51,867 nucleotides of DNA from Rhodobacteraceae bacterium UBA2776 (GCA_002352425.1 DEIK01000120.1:45212-97078), one strand, 5' to 3'; positions 24,851 through 33,886 are shown, numbered from the stretch's first letter. The notes: a model not told the origin generated them from the letters alone. Program-made: numbers and translations.

Positions 24851-24894
24851 TGCTGCATCGCGGCAAAAAACTCTTGCAATGCCGCACTGCAGCA
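24851..24894. promoter_or_regulatory. TGC-rich inverted repeat upstream of the phasin gene (candidate PhaR site)
   Basis: TGCTGCATCGCGGCA (24851-24865) and TGCCGCACTGCAGCA (24880-24894) form arms matching at 13 of 15 positions around a 14-base spacer. PhaR of Paracoccus denitrificans binds TGC-rich sequences upstream of phaP and phaR, and this region has that character. There is no U-tract after it, so a terminator for phaC is less likely, though not excluded. Confidence 0.55.
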
Positions 24895-24956
24895 TCTATA
24901 TCTTGATCAGACGCAAAAACATATTGGGAATTTTTCCCTACATCAGGAGAATTACG

Positions 24957-25394
24957 ATGGCTAAGGCACAAGATTTCAACACAATGATCAACGACATGAT
25001 GGCTGCATTCCCAATCGACATGACTGCCGCACAAGACGCATTCAAATCCACAGCTGCACTGGGCGAAAAGATGTCCAAAGTTGCTCTGGAAGCTGCCGAA
25101 AAATCAACGGCCGTTTCGTCCAAATGGACAAACGAAACACTTTCTAAACTGGGCGACGCTACCAAAGCGAAACCAGAAGCTGCTGACTACCAAGCATCCG
25201 CAACTGACTTCGCATCCGCTTCTTCCGAAATGGCTGCTGAAAACCTGGCTGCTTTCGCAGAAATCGCGAAAAAACTGCAAATGGAAACCGTTGAGTTGCT
25301 GATGGCTGCTGGCAAAGACTTGGGCGATGAAGCCACGGCCGCTGTTAAAAAAGCAACTGACGATGTGACCAAAGCTGCAAAGAAAACAGCCTAA
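24957..25394 (+). CDS. phaP: Phasin (PHA granule-associated protein)
   Basis: A 145-residue, alanine- and lysine-rich, helical protein of the phasin family that coats PHA granules. The family pattern is visible in NTMINDMMAAFPIDMTAAQD and the long amphipathic helices to the end (KKATDDVTKAAKKTA). The ATG has AGGAGA upstream. It lies between phaC and phaR, with a TGC-rich inverted repeat in its promoter and a strong terminator after it, so it is a separate, probably highly expressed unit under PhaR. Confidence 0.9.
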   Translation: MAKAQDFNTMINDMMAAFPIDMTAAQDAFKSTAALGEKMSKVALEAAEKSTAVSSKWTNETLSKLGDATKAKPEAADYQASATDFASASSEMAAENLAAFAEIAKKLQMETVELLMAAGKDLGDEATAAVKKATDDVTKAAKKTA

Positions 25395-25449
25395 TCTACC
25401 GATACACATAACGTCTCAATCTTCTCCTCCCCGAGCTGAGACGAACCTG

Positions 25450-25483
25450 AAGGGCAGACTTTTATAGTCTGCCCTTTCTTTTT
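25450..25483 (+). terminator. Rho-independent terminator after the phasin gene
   Basis: AAGGGCAGACT and AGTCTGCCCTT form an 11-bp perfect stem with loop TTTAT, followed by TCTTTTT. A textbook terminator 56 bp after the stop. Confidence 0.93.
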
Positions 25484-25503
25484 CCGCCGCGCTAACGTAA
25501 TAA

Positions 25504-25520
25504 TCTCTGCACTGCAGAGA
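25504..25520. promoter_or_regulatory. Palindrome upstream of phaR (candidate PhaR site)
   Basis: TCTCTGC-ACT-GCAGAGA is a perfect 7-bp inverted repeat 14 bp before the phaR start. It contains the same TGC/GCA core as the repeat before the phasin gene, which fits PhaR autorepression. Confidence 0.55.
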
Positions 25521-25534
25521 AGGATCGTAAATCC

Positions 25535-26110
25535 GTGGCAAACAGCACCGACCCCCTATTGATCAAACGCTACGCAAGTCGCCGTTTGTACAACACCGAA
25601 ACCAGCGATTACGTGACGCTAGATGATATCGCCGGTTTTATTCGCGATGGCCGCGAGGTGCAGATCACCGATCTGAAAAGCGGTGACAACCTGACCCGTC
25701 AATATCTGCTGCAAATCATCGCAGAACGCGAAAGCCGTGGTGAAAATGTGCTGCCGCTCAGCGTGTTGACCGATCTGGTGCGCAGTTATTCGACCCAAGC
25801 CCAAAGCGTGGTGCCCGAATTTTTGGCAATGTCCTTTGAAATGCTGCGCGACGGACAAACCAAAGCCACCGAATCCATGGGTGGCATCCCGAACCCCTTG
25901 GCCGCGATGCCCGGGTTTGAGGCGATGCAAGCGCAGCAACAGGCGTTCATGAAAGCCATCACCGGCGGATGGGGCGCGACATCACCGCCCGAAGCCGAAC
26001 CCGAACCCGAGACTGAAACCAAATCCGAACACCCCAGCGACCTTGAAACGATCAAGGCCGAGCTGGCGGATTTACAGTCCAAACTCTCCAAATTGGCTGA
26101 CAAAAGCTGA
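25535..26110 (+). CDS. phaR: Polyhydroxyalkanoate synthesis repressor PhaR
   Basis: A DNA-binding repressor that also senses PHA granules; it represses phasin and itself until polymer appears. The N-terminal domain is highly typical (LLIKRYASRRLYNTETSDYV, then REVQITDLKSGDNLTRQYLL). The C-terminal half is variable and acidic with an E-P-E repeat near 150-160. The 191-residue protein starts with GTG at 25535, with AAGGA upstream. A palindrome overlaps its ribosome-binding region. Confidence 0.95.
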   Translation: MANSTDPLLIKRYASRRLYNTETSDYVTLDDIAGFIRDGREVQITDLKSGDNLTRQYLLQIIAERESRGENVLPLSVLTDLVRSYSTQAQSVVPEFLAMSFEMLRDGQTKATESMGGIPNPLAAMPGFEAMQAQQQAFMKAITGGWGATSPPEAEPEPETETKSEHPSDLETIKAELADLQSKLSKLADKS

Positions 26111-26176
26111 TCCAAAGGGATGCTTTTGAACCTGCCCCGTGACCATAATTTCAAACTGAATACATAGGAGACCAAA

Positions 26177-26947
26177 ATGCTGGCAGGCAAATTGGCAGTT
26201 ATCACAGGATCAAATTCAGGCATCGGCCTTGGGGTCGCAAAAGAGCTGGCCAAACAGGGCGCGGACGTTGTGATCAACTCCTTCACGGATCAAGCCGAAG
26301 ATCACGCGTTGGCCGCCGAAATTGCAGCCGAATTCGGGGTCAAAGCGCGCTACATCGCAGCCGATATGTCCAAATCGGCTGACTGTCGTGCGTTGATTTC
26401 AAAAGCTGGCGACGTCGACATTTTGGTCAATAACGCGGGCATCCAGCACGTCGCACCGGTCGAAGATTTTCCCGCCGATATGTGGGACCGGATCATCGCA
26501 ATCAACATGTCCTCGGCCTTTCATACCACCGCCGCCGCCGTCACCGGCATGCGCGCCCGTGGTTGGGGCCGGATTGTGAATATTGCCTCGGCGCATGGTC
26601 TAACCGCATCCCCGTTTAAATCGGCCTATGTCACAGCCAAACACGGCGTTGTTGGTCTGTCCAAAACTGTGGCGTTGGAAACCGCCGAAGACCCGATCAC
26701 TTGCAACGCCATCTGTCCAGGCTACGTGTTAACGCCCTTGGTCGAAGCGCAGATACCCGACACGATGGAACAATACGGCATGGATCGCGAAACCGTTGTG
26801 CGCGAAGTGTTATTGCAGCGCCAACCGTCCAAACAATTCGCCACAACCGAGCAAATCGGCGGTAGCACGGTGTTCCTATGTTCGCCTGCAGCAGACCAAA
26901 TCACTGGTACGACGCTCTCCGTCGATGGCGGCTGGACAGCCCTTTAG
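26177..26947 (+). CDS. bdhA: 3-hydroxybutyrate dehydrogenase (short-chain dehydrogenase)
   Basis: Oxidises D-3-hydroxybutyrate, the PHB breakdown product, to acetoacetate with NAD. The 256-residue SDR has the cofactor motif TGSNSGIGLGVA, NNAGIQH, and the catalytic Tyr-Lys pair in SAYVTAKHGVVGL. The segment CNAICPGYVLTPLVEAQIPD is typical of bacterial BdhA. AGGAGA precedes the ATG. Its place right after phaR completes the PHA cycle. The last 4 bp overlap the convergent esterase gene. Confidence 0.92.
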   Translation: MLAGKLAVITGSNSGIGLGVAKELAKQGADVVINSFTDQAEDHALAAEIAAEFGVKARYIAADMSKSADCRALISKAGDVDILVNNAGIQHVAPVEDFPADMWDRIIAINMSSAFHTTAAAVTGMRARGWGRIVNIASAHGLTASPFKSAYVTAKHGVVGLSKTVALETAEDPITCNAICPGYVLTPLVEAQIPDTMEQYGMDRETVVREVLLQRQPSKQFATTEQIGGSTVFLCSPAADQITGTTLSVDGGWTAL

Positions 26948-27984
26948 CGTTCCGGCTTGCAAACGCTTTTTAGCCAAGCGGCCATTTCACGCAACGCGAC
27001 AGTTCCATCCGGAATGACCTTTGTGAGGTTCACAAACCCATGCACCTGCCCCTCAAAGTGGCGATGCACGGTGGGCACGCCAGCCGTTTGTAGCATTTTC
27101 GCATATTCAGCACCGTCATCCACCAGCGGATCAAACCCACCTGTGATGATGTAACTCTCTGGCAATCCGGAAAAATCATCCGCCAATAAGGGCGAGAATT
27201 TTGGCGCATCAAAGTCACTAAACGCGCCCGCATACATGTCGCGATACCAGACCATGCGGTTTTTCGGCAGCACATAGGCATCCGCCAATTCATTCACGGA
27301 TTCCGAATTGATATGCCCATCCGTGACCGGATAAATCAGCAGCTGAAACCGTGGGATTTGCTGGTTTGCGTTGCGCAATTGCTGCGCAGTGACGGCAGCA
27401 AAGCACCCGCCCGCGCTGTCGCCACCCACACCGATATTGGCAGCATCCAGACCCAGCTCCGCCGCACGGCTGACGATGTCCAGATAAGCCGCCGTACAAT
27501 CATCTGCCCCCGCCGGGTATGGATGCTCTGGTGCCAGTCGATAGTCCACAGCGATCACCACGCCGCCCCACCACTTGGCCAGCTTGGCGCAAAGCTCGTT
27601 ATGAGTCTCCAAATCACCTTGAACAAAACCGCCGCCGTGGAAATAGACCATGGCAGGGCGGGGCGTGGTTTTATCCCGATGATTGCTATAAAGACGCGCC
27701 ATCACGGGTCCGTCGCCCCCCGTTACGGCAAAATCCTCAATCCGCACAATTTCGGGTGCTTTGCGGTCCAACTGCCCGGCCATTTTGGCCATCTGAACAC
27801 GGCTCTCGGCCACACCCGGCATCGGGCCATTGCCCCGAACCTGATTGCCCAAACGCCCAACTGCCGCCGCCTTAACGTCGATCTCGGCACCGCGATAGAT
27901 TTCGCGATTGCCCGTGAAAATTCTTGCCAACCAGTGGGGAAGAAATATCCGTATCAGTCTGAAAATAAATGTGATCCTGGCCAT
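26944..27984 (-). CDS. Esterase/lipase of the hormone-sensitive lipase family
   Basis: A 346-residue alpha/beta hydrolase with the HSL (family IV) signature YFHGGGFVQGD for the oxyanion hole, nucleophile GGDSAGGCFAAV, acid in DPLVDDGAEYAK and histidine in QVHGFVNL. A hydrophobic N-terminal stretch (ITFIFRLIRIFL) could anchor it to the membrane. It is convergent with bdhA and starts 3 bp after the ankyrin gene stop, so the two form one leftward unit. The natural ester is unknown. Confidence 0.87.
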   Translation of the reverse strand: MARITFIFRLIRIFLPHWLARIFTGNREIYRGAEIDVKAAAVGRLGNQVRGNGPMPGVAESRVQMAKMAGQLDRKAPEIVRIEDFAVTGGDGPVMARLYSNHRDKTTPRPAMVYFHGGGFVQGDLETHNELCAKLAKWWGGVVIAVDYRLAPEHPYPAGADDCTAAYLDIVSRAAELGLDAANIGVGGDSAGGCFAAVTAQQLRNANQQIPRFQLLIYPVTDGHINSESVNELADAYVLPKNRMVWYRDMYAGAFSDFDAPKFSPLLADDFSGLPESYIITGGFDPLVDDGAEYAKMLQTAGVPTVHRHFEGQVHGFVNLTKVIPDGTVALREMAAWLKSVCKPER

Positions 27985-27987
27985 CTA

Positions 27988-29481
27988 CTACTCCGTAACT
28001 TGGCTTGGGTGTGTTGCGGCCCAGTCCAGTAAAAAGTCCAACATAGCTTCCTCGCCTGACATATCAATCACCCAACGCGGCAAGGTCAGCCCATGCTCTA
28101 AAACAAGACGCGCGCATTCAACATGGTCACGCTCACGGCGGGCCGGACAGTTTTCCGATCCATGCACGATGGTGGACAACAAGGTGCCGCCAAAACCATT
28201 CACAAATGACATATCTGGCCGCAAGCTCAGCAGAAAGGCCAAGATGTCTGGCTTACCCTCCCATCCCGCCGAATGCACCGGTGGCACCTTGCTGCTGTTT
28301 GGCACGTCGAATTCAACGCCGAGGTCCACCAACCGTTCGATGTGCGGCAAACTGTTGGGCAAAGGCACCAATTCGCCAATGATGTTACGCAATTGATCCG
28401 GCAGGGTCGCCGTGTCTAGATGCATATCTTTTTGCGCACCACCCTCTGCGGCAATCGCAAATATCGCTTCGGTTTTCGTCAGGGTCAGGCTGCCACCCGC
28501 CGCGACAATCGCCTCGGCCACCTCCGTATTGCCGTAAATTCGCGCCACCGCATAGGGCGTCATACCGTCAAAACGCTCATCTGACGGCAAGCCATTTGAC
28601 AGCAACAAGTCTGCAACCTCGCGCCCACACATCCGTCGCGCCGCGTGTTGCAACCCGCGCGCAACCTCTACAGGCGCGGTGCTGGCAGCCAGCAACATTT
28701 GCAACTTTTCGGTACCTTCAAAATCCATCGCACGCAGCACGGCATTGGTGCCCGCAGGGTTTGCGCCCGCCGCCAGCAACATCCGCAGACCTTCAGTATG
28801 GGGTAGCTCGCAGGCATGATAGAGCGACTCGCCATCATCAGGGTTCGCGCCCTGATCCAACAGCCATTGCCCCAGAGCCATATTGCCCGCATGACCGATC
28901 GCACCATATAGCGCCGAGACGCGATCAGTGCTGTCCGCCATCATAATGTAGCTGTCATCCACATCCGCGCCGGCCTTGATCAACATCTCAGCAATCGCCA
29001 GCATGTCTGCTTCGCGTTCGGGCGCGGTGAGGATGTGTTTGGAGAATGCCAGATGCAAAAGCGGGCGGCGCGGCCCGTATTTACGCGTTGCCGCGCCGGG
29101 ATCTTGGGCCAGCTTGGCCGCGACGGCCTGCTGATTATACAGCGCGCATTGCAGGCCCAAATTTCCGTCAGCCAAATCAGGGGTTTCAGTCAATAGGTTT
29201 TGCACAACAAAGTGTTGCCCCTGAAACAGCGCAATCTTTAGGCGGTGCTGTTTTTGGATACGGTCCATGCCGGACATCTCGACAGCGGCCTTTAACTCTG
29301 GCCAGCTGGAAAATCCATTCTCCCGCGAAATTACATGCAGGAAATCTGCATGTTTTAGTGGCCCTTTTGTTATTTTAGGCAGATACAATCGCACACGCAA
29401 CTTGGCATCCGCATCATCGGCCAGATGGGCTTTGTGCAGCTTCTTGGCTGCGCGGCGCAGTTTTTCAATGGAATGATCCAT
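27988..29481 (-). CDS. Ankyrin-repeat protein
   Basis: A 497-residue cytoplasmic protein. After an N-terminal helical domain (LRRAAKKLHKAHLADDA, FSSWPELKAAVE) it carries several ankyrin-type repeats, seen in AEMLIKAGADVDDSY, LGQWLLDQGANPDDGESLYH, LRMLLAAGANP, VADLLLSNGLPSDERFDGMT and AEAIVAAGGSL. No enzymatic motif is visible, so a protein-binding role is likely. It is the first gene of the unit with the esterase; an A/G-rich ribosome-binding site (AAGGAGAAAAC) precedes the ATG. Confidence 0.8.
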   Translation of the reverse strand: MDHSIEKLRRAAKKLHKAHLADDADAKLRVRLYLPKITKGPLKHADFLHVISRENGFSSWPELKAAVEMSGMDRIQKQHRLKIALFQGQHFVVQNLLTETPDLADGNLGLQCALYNQQAVAAKLAQDPGAATRKYGPRRPLLHLAFSKHILTAPEREADMLAIAEMLIKAGADVDDSYIMMADSTDRVSALYGAIGHAGNMALGQWLLDQGANPDDGESLYHACELPHTEGLRMLLAAGANPAGTNAVLRAMDFEGTEKLQMLLAASTAPVEVARGLQHAARRMCGREVADLLLSNGLPSDERFDGMTPYAVARIYGNTEVAEAIVAAGGSLTLTKTEAIFAIAAEGGAQKDMHLDTATLPDQLRNIIGELVPLPNSLPHIERLVDLGVEFDVPNSSKVPPVHSAGWEGKPDILAFLLSLRPDMSFVNGFGGTLLSTIVHGSENCPARRERDHVECARLVLEHGLTLPRWVIDMSGEEAMLDFLLDWAATHPSQVTE

Positions 29482-29697
29482 AGTTTTCTCCTTGATGTGC
29501 CCATCGGTTCGCTAAAAAAACGGGCGGGAAAAAACCGGAAATTTGGTCTTTTTCATTGTGGTCAGAGGTGCTGTTACCGCTTTCCGCGAACCGGGATGCC
29601 GCCTCTGCTCTGTATCGGCAGGGATATGTTAGCCCACGTCTAGACGCGGAGCAACTGTGGCTTTAACCTATCGTTTGATCCGAATCCGAGGGGCCAC

Positions 29698-31449
29698 ATG
29701 AGCGAGACTGCTGAAAACACCTATCAAGTGCTGGCCCGTAAGTACCGGCCTGAGAATTTTGCCGATCTGGTTGGGCAGGATGCGATGGTGCGCACCCTGA
29801 AAAACGCCTTTGAGGCGGACCGGATCGCACAAGCCTTTATCATGACCGGCATTCGCGGCACCGGCAAAACCACCACAGCGCGGATCATCGCCAAAGGGAT
29901 GAACTGCATCGGCGAAGATGGTCAAGGTGGCCCAACCACCGAGCCTTGCGGCAAATGCGAGCATTGCGTGGCCATCATGGAAGGCCGCCATGTTGATGTA
30001 ATGGAAATGGATGCGGCGTCCAGAACTGGCGTTGGCGACATCCGCGAGATCATCGATTCCGTGCATTACCGCGCCGCCTCGGCCCGCTACAAGATTTACA
30101 TCATTGATGAGGTTCACATGTTATCCACCAGCGCCTTTAACGCGCTGTTGAAAACGCTGGAAGAGCCACCAGAGCATGTGAAATTCATCTTTGCGACCAC
30201 TGAGATCCGCAAGGTGCCCGTGACGGTTCTGTCACGGTGTCAGCGCTTTGATCTGCGCCGGATTGAACCCGAAGTGATGATTGCGCTGCTGCGCAAAACC
30301 GCTGATTCCGAGGGCGCTGAAATTTCCGATGAGGCACTCGCGTTGATCACACGGGCCTCCGAAGGCTCGGCACGGGATGCGCAATCTTTGCTGGACCAAT
30401 CCATCAGCCACGGCGCAGGTGAAACCACCGCCGATCAAGTCCGCGCCATGTTGGGGCTGGCGGATCGTGGCCGCGTGCTGGATCTGTTTGACATGATCGT
30501 CAAAGGCGATGCCGCAGGGGCATTGACCGAAATATCTGGCCAATACGCTGATGGGGCCGACCCGATGGCGGTGCTGCGCGATCTGGCAGAAATCGCCCAT
30601 TGGGTGTCGGTGATCAAAATCACCCCCGAGGCCGCCGAAGACCCCACCGTCGCGCCGGATGAGCGCACCCGTGGCCAAGCTATGGCCGCCGCCCTGCCGA
30701 TGCGGGTGATGGCGCGTATGTGGCAAATGTTGCTGAAAGCCCTCGAAGAAGTGGCGATGGCCCCGAACACTATGATGGCGGCTGAAATGGCCGTGATCCG
30801 GCTGACCCATGTGGCCGACATGCCAACCCCGGGTGAACTGGTAAAAAAGCTGCAAGACGCAACACCTCCGCCGCAAAGCCCCGCGCCAAGCGGTGGATCA
30901 GGTGGGACTGCGAGCGCGCCCACAGGTGGCCCCACGATGCAATCCAACCCGTCCCTGCCCAATGGCGGCAGCCCAACCGCGCTGGCTGTGGCCCAACCCG
31001 TCACAAACACCTTGACGCAATATGCGCGGTTTGAAGACGTGATCGAATTGATCCGCACCATGCGTGACGTCAAGCTGTTGGTAGAAGTCGAAACCACGCT
31101 GCGCCTTGCCAGCTACACGCCGGGCCGGATCGAGTTCCAACCCACCGAAAATGCGCCGCATGACCTTGCCCAACGACTGGGTCAACGTCTGCAGGGTTGG
31201 ACGGGCGCGCGTTGGGCTGTGACACTGGTCAACGACGGCGGGGCCGCAACCCTTGCCGAAATCCGCGATGCCGACAAGCTCGCACTTGAGGAAGAAGCCA
31301 AGGAACACCCTTTGGTGCAAGCCGTCCTCACGACCTTCCCAGGCGCCAAGATCACCAAGATCACCACCCCAAAAGCGATGGAGGCCAATGCCGCTGCTGA
31401 TGCGCTTCCAGAGGTCGACGACGAATGGGACCCTTTCGAGGACGACTAA
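29698..31449 (+). CDS. dnaX: DNA polymerase III subunits gamma and tau
   Basis: Clamp-loader ATPase of the replicative polymerase. The 583-residue protein has Walker A (GIRGTGKTTTAR), the zinc module CGKCEHC, Walker B-type IIDEVHML, and the sensor segment TTEIRKVPVTVLSRCQRF. Domain III ends near 370 and a Pro/Gly/Ser-rich linker (about 395-425) leads to the tau part, ending in the acidic DEWDPFEDD. GAGGGG precedes the ATG. It opens the conserved dnaX-ybaB-recR cluster. Confidence 0.96.
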   Translation: MSETAENTYQVLARKYRPENFADLVGQDAMVRTLKNAFEADRIAQAFIMTGIRGTGKTTTARIIAKGMNCIGEDGQGGPTTEPCGKCEHCVAIMEGRHVDVMEMDAASRTGVGDIREIIDSVHYRAASARYKIYIIDEVHMLSTSAFNALLKTLEEPPEHVKFIFATTEIRKVPVTVLSRCQRFDLRRIEPEVMIALLRKTADSEGAEISDEALALITRASEGSARDAQSLLDQSISHGAGETTADQVRAMLGLADRGRVLDLFDMIVKGDAAGALTEISGQYADGADPMAVLRDLAEIAHWVSVIKITPEAAEDPTVAPDERTRGQAMAAALPMRVMARMWQMLLKALEEVAMAPNTMMAAEMAVIRLTHVADMPTPGELVKKLQDATPPPQSPAPSGGSGGTASAPTGGPTMQSNPSLPNGGSPTALAVAQPVTNTLTQYARFEDVIELIRTMRDVKLLVEVETTLRLASYTPGRIEFQPTENAPHDLAQRLGQRLQGWTGARWAVTLVNDGGAATLAEIRDADKLALEEEAKEHPLVQAVLTTFPGAKITKITTPKAMEANAAADALPEVDDEWDPFEDD

Positions 31450-31575
31450 GCCTTTCTTTTATTCCAGCGTACCCGACGGTGCGACAGCGTTTAGATTCTC
31501 TTTGACGCGACCTTGTGAAACAGGCCCGCCATCCGTATCTATAAGACAACTCACGAAACTCAGGAGACGATCAAG

Positions 31576-31911
31576 ATGTTCAAAGGCATGGGCGACATGG
31601 CCAAGATGATGAAAACGGCAAAAGACATGCAGGAAAAAATGGGCGCGTTGCAGGATGAGATGAACGACATCACTGTGGTTGGTGAGTCAGGGGCGGGACT
31701 GGTCAAAGCGACGGCCACTGCCAAGGGTGATTTGACGGCACTTGATATCGACCCCTCGATTTTTCACCCCGACGAAAAAGAAGTCGTTGAAGATTTGATC
31801 CTTGCCGCGATCAAGGACGCACAGGCCAAAGCTGCAGATCGCTCGCAGCGTGAGATGTCAAAACTGACAGAGGGTTTGGGCCTGCCTGCCGATATGAAGT
31901 TGCCCTTTTAG
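31576..31911 (+). CDS. ybaB: YbaB/EbfC family nucleoid-associated protein
   Basis: A 111-residue DNA-binding protein of the YbaB/EbfC family, recognised from MAKMMKTAKDMQEKMGALQ, GLVKATATAKGDLTALDID and the C-terminal GLGLPADMKLPF. It binds DNA as a dimer and lies, as in most proteobacteria, between dnaX and recR. AGGAGA is well placed before the ATG. Confidence 0.95.
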   Translation: MFKGMGDMAKMMKTAKDMQEKMGALQDEMNDITVVGESGAGLVKATATAKGDLTALDIDPSIFHPDEKEVVEDLILAAIKDAQAKAADRSQREMSKLTEGLGLPADMKLPF

Positions 31912-31983
31912 ACCAAAGACCAAAAGAGTATCTATGCGCTCCGCGCGGGGATATTTAGGAAAAGAAGAAACCGGGGGCCGGAT

Positions 31984-32583
31984 TTGGGCAACGCAACGCG
32001 CGACATTGAAAACCTGATCGAACTGATGGCCAAGCTGCCCGGCCTTGGCCCGCGCTCGGCCCGTCGGGCCGTGTTGCATATGATCAAAAAACGCGCCCTA
32101 TTGATGACCCCTTTGGCCGATGTTCTAAGCGAGGTCGCTGTGACGGCGCGCGAGTGTTTGAACTGCGGCAATGTTGGCACCACCGACATTTGTGAAATCT
32201 GCGACACTGACAAACGGGCCACCGGTGAAATCTGTGTGGTCGAGGATGTGGCTGATCTGTGGGCGATGGAACGCGCCGGTGTGTTCAAGGGCCGCTACCA
32301 TGTCTTGGGTGGCACCCTATCGGCGCTGGACGCTGTCGGACCGGAGGATTTACAAATCCCCAAGCTGCGCAACCGCGTGACCGCTGAAAACATCACCGAG
32401 GTCATCTTGGCCCTGAACGCCACGATTGATGGCCAAACCACAGCGCATTACATCGCGGACGAACTAGCGAGCAGCGGCGTCACAATCACCTCCTTGGCGC
32501 AGGGCGTTCCGATTGGCGGCGAACTGGATTATCTGGACGATGGCACCATATCCGCGGCGCTAAAGGCACGCAAAAGCATTTAG
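31984..32583 (+). CDS. recR: Recombination protein RecR
   Basis: Part of the RecFOR system that loads RecA at single-strand gaps. The 199-residue protein has the helix-hairpin-helix region (ELMAKLPGLGPRSARRAVLH), the Cys4 zinc finger (CLNCGNVGTTDICEICD) and the Toprim domain (CVVEDVADLWAMERAG). No ATG is available in frame; the TTG at 31984 is the only plausible start and leaves a short N-terminus. It is 72 bp after ybaB. Confidence 0.93.
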   Translation: MGNATRDIENLIELMAKLPGLGPRSARRAVLHMIKKRALLMTPLADVLSEVAVTARECLNCGNVGTTDICEICDTDKRATGEICVVEDVADLWAMERAGVFKGRYHVLGGTLSALDAVGPEDLQIPKLRNRVTAENITEVILALNATIDGQTTAHYIADELASSGVTITSLAQGVPIGGELDYLDDGTISAALKARKSI

Positions 32584-32652
32584 GCCTTATACTGACGATT
32601 TTTGACAGACGCGCTGCCCTATACCAGTGTCATCCGATGCACGGGGACCTTC

Positions 32653-33085
32653 ATGAAAAAATCATCACAAACTGGATAGCGGTCGCCTCGGTAGACATGT
32701 TCGCATTGGGGGCGCGCAGGGTTTCATGCAAGTGAACCACGGTAAACTGGCCCTGCTCAAGCGCATCCATGCGGAGGGCCGTGTGGCCTTTTACAGCCCT
32801 TCCATCGTGATGCGTAAAACGGACGGGTTGCCGGCCTTTACTGCGATCGGTGAGGTGTGTGAAAACGAGCTGTATCATGCCGCGATGCAGGACGGAAAGT
32901 TCCTTCCGTATCGGCGTGATGTGTCGTGGCGCAATGCCGAAGAGGTCCCGACCCGCCCGTTATTGGATCATCTATAATTCACTGCCGACAAGCAAAACTG
33001 GGGCGACCAGATGCATTTTTGGCTGTTCGAAGTCAGCGTCCACGATATGGATTTGATTGCTAATGCTATGGGTGCACTGCCATGA
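32653..33085 (+). pseudogene. EVE (PUA-like) domain protein, broken
   Basis: EVE-domain proteins bind modified bases in DNA or RNA. The full sequence can be read only across lesions: NWIAVASVD in one frame (32670-32696), a one-base loss near 32696, HVRIGGAQGFMQVNHGK onward in the next, a TAA at 32975-32977 after RPLLDHL, then FTADKQNWGDQMHFWLFEVS to a TGA at 33083-33085. A further slip in the A-run after the ATG at 32653 is likely. So at least two inactivating changes exist, but the sequence is otherwise well preserved, which points to recent loss. Confidence 0.75.
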
Positions 33086-33114
33086 AAAATGCCCCGCAAA
33101 GGTTCCGCGGGGCA
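33085..33114 (-). terminator. Rho-independent terminator of the trcR gene
   Basis: On the minus strand TGCCCCGC and GCGGGGCA pair across a 9-base loop and are followed by TTTTT. It lies 28 bp after the stop of the leftward gene. Confidence 0.88.
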
Positions 33115-33142
33115 CAATATTAGATCGGAAAGAGCGGATCGC

Positions 33143-33886
33143 TTATTTCGCGTCCTCATCCTCGTCGTCATTGTCCGGCAAGTTGAACAAGCTGTCAGCG
33201 TCCACTTTGACCTCTTCTGGATCTGGCGTGTCCTCGCCCAGCGTAAAGGTCTCAAGCCCAGCAATCGAAGTTGGCATCTTGGGCTCTTCCGGTGCGCCCA
33301 AGGATTGCTCAGTCGACACCAGCTTGCGGCGTTCGTCATCCGACATCACGCCGCCTTCTTTGGCTTTTTTCAGGTTGGCCTTTTGCACGGCCGCGTCCAA
33401 TTCAGTCTGCTTACACAGACCTAATGCCACAGGATCAATGGGCTGGATGTTGGAAATATTCCAGTGGGTGCGCTCGCGCAGGGCCTTGATGGTTGGCTTG
33501 GTTGTACCGACCAGTTTGCTGATCTGCGCATCGGCCAATTCGGGGTGGAATTTCACCAGCCATAGGATGGACGCAGGCCGATCCTGACGCTTGGACAGCG
33601 GCGTATAGCGTGGACCACGACGTTTTTCTTCACCGTCAGCAGCGGCATAATGCTTCAATTTCAGCTTGTGCTTGGGGTCTTTTTCGGCGGCTTCGATCTC
33701 ATCGCGGGTTAGCTGGTTGTTCGAAATCGGGTCAAACCCTTTTACGCCCGCTGCCACATCACCATCGGCAATGCCCTGCACCTCAAGTTCGTGCAATTCG
33801 CAAAAATCCGCGACCTGTTTGAAGGTCAGCGTTGTGTTGTCCACCAGCCAAACGGCGGTTGCTTTTGCCATGATCGGTTTAGCCAT
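33143..33886 (-). CDS. trcR: DUF1013 family protein (TrcR-type cell cycle regulator)
   Basis: A 247-residue protein of DUF1013, a family restricted to alphaproteobacteria and named in recent annotation as cell cycle transcriptional regulator TrcR. Visible family features are TAVWLVDNTTLTFKQVADFC and the helix-turn-helix-like stretch LADAQISKLVGTTKPTIKAL. The C-terminus is strongly acidic (DNDDEDEDAK). It is a monocistronic leftward gene with its own terminator. The gene name rests on family naming that I recall, not on a motif that proves function. Confidence 0.85.
   Translation of the reverse strand: MAKPIMAKATAVWLVDNTTLTFKQVADFCELHELEVQGIADGDVAAGVKGFDPISNNQLTRDEIEAAEKDPKHKLKLKHYAAADGEEKRRGPRYTPLSKRQDRPASILWLVKFHPELADAQISKLVGTTKPTIKALRERTHWNISNIQPIDPVALGLCKQTELDAAVQKANLKKAKEGGVMSDDERRKLVSTEQSLGAPEEPKMPTSIAGLETFTLGEDTPDPEEVKVDADSLFNLPDNDDEDEDAK

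Noticed and set aside
29482..29697. Possible signal recognition particle RNA upstream of dnaX
   Set aside because: The gap is structured and in the right place, but the conserved SRP core (GGTCAGG, GGAAGGAGCAGCC) is not present on either strand.
32726..32977. Intact 83-residue EVE protein
   Set aside because: The frame covers only the middle of the domain; homology continues on both sides in other frames or past a stop, so it is a pseudogene.
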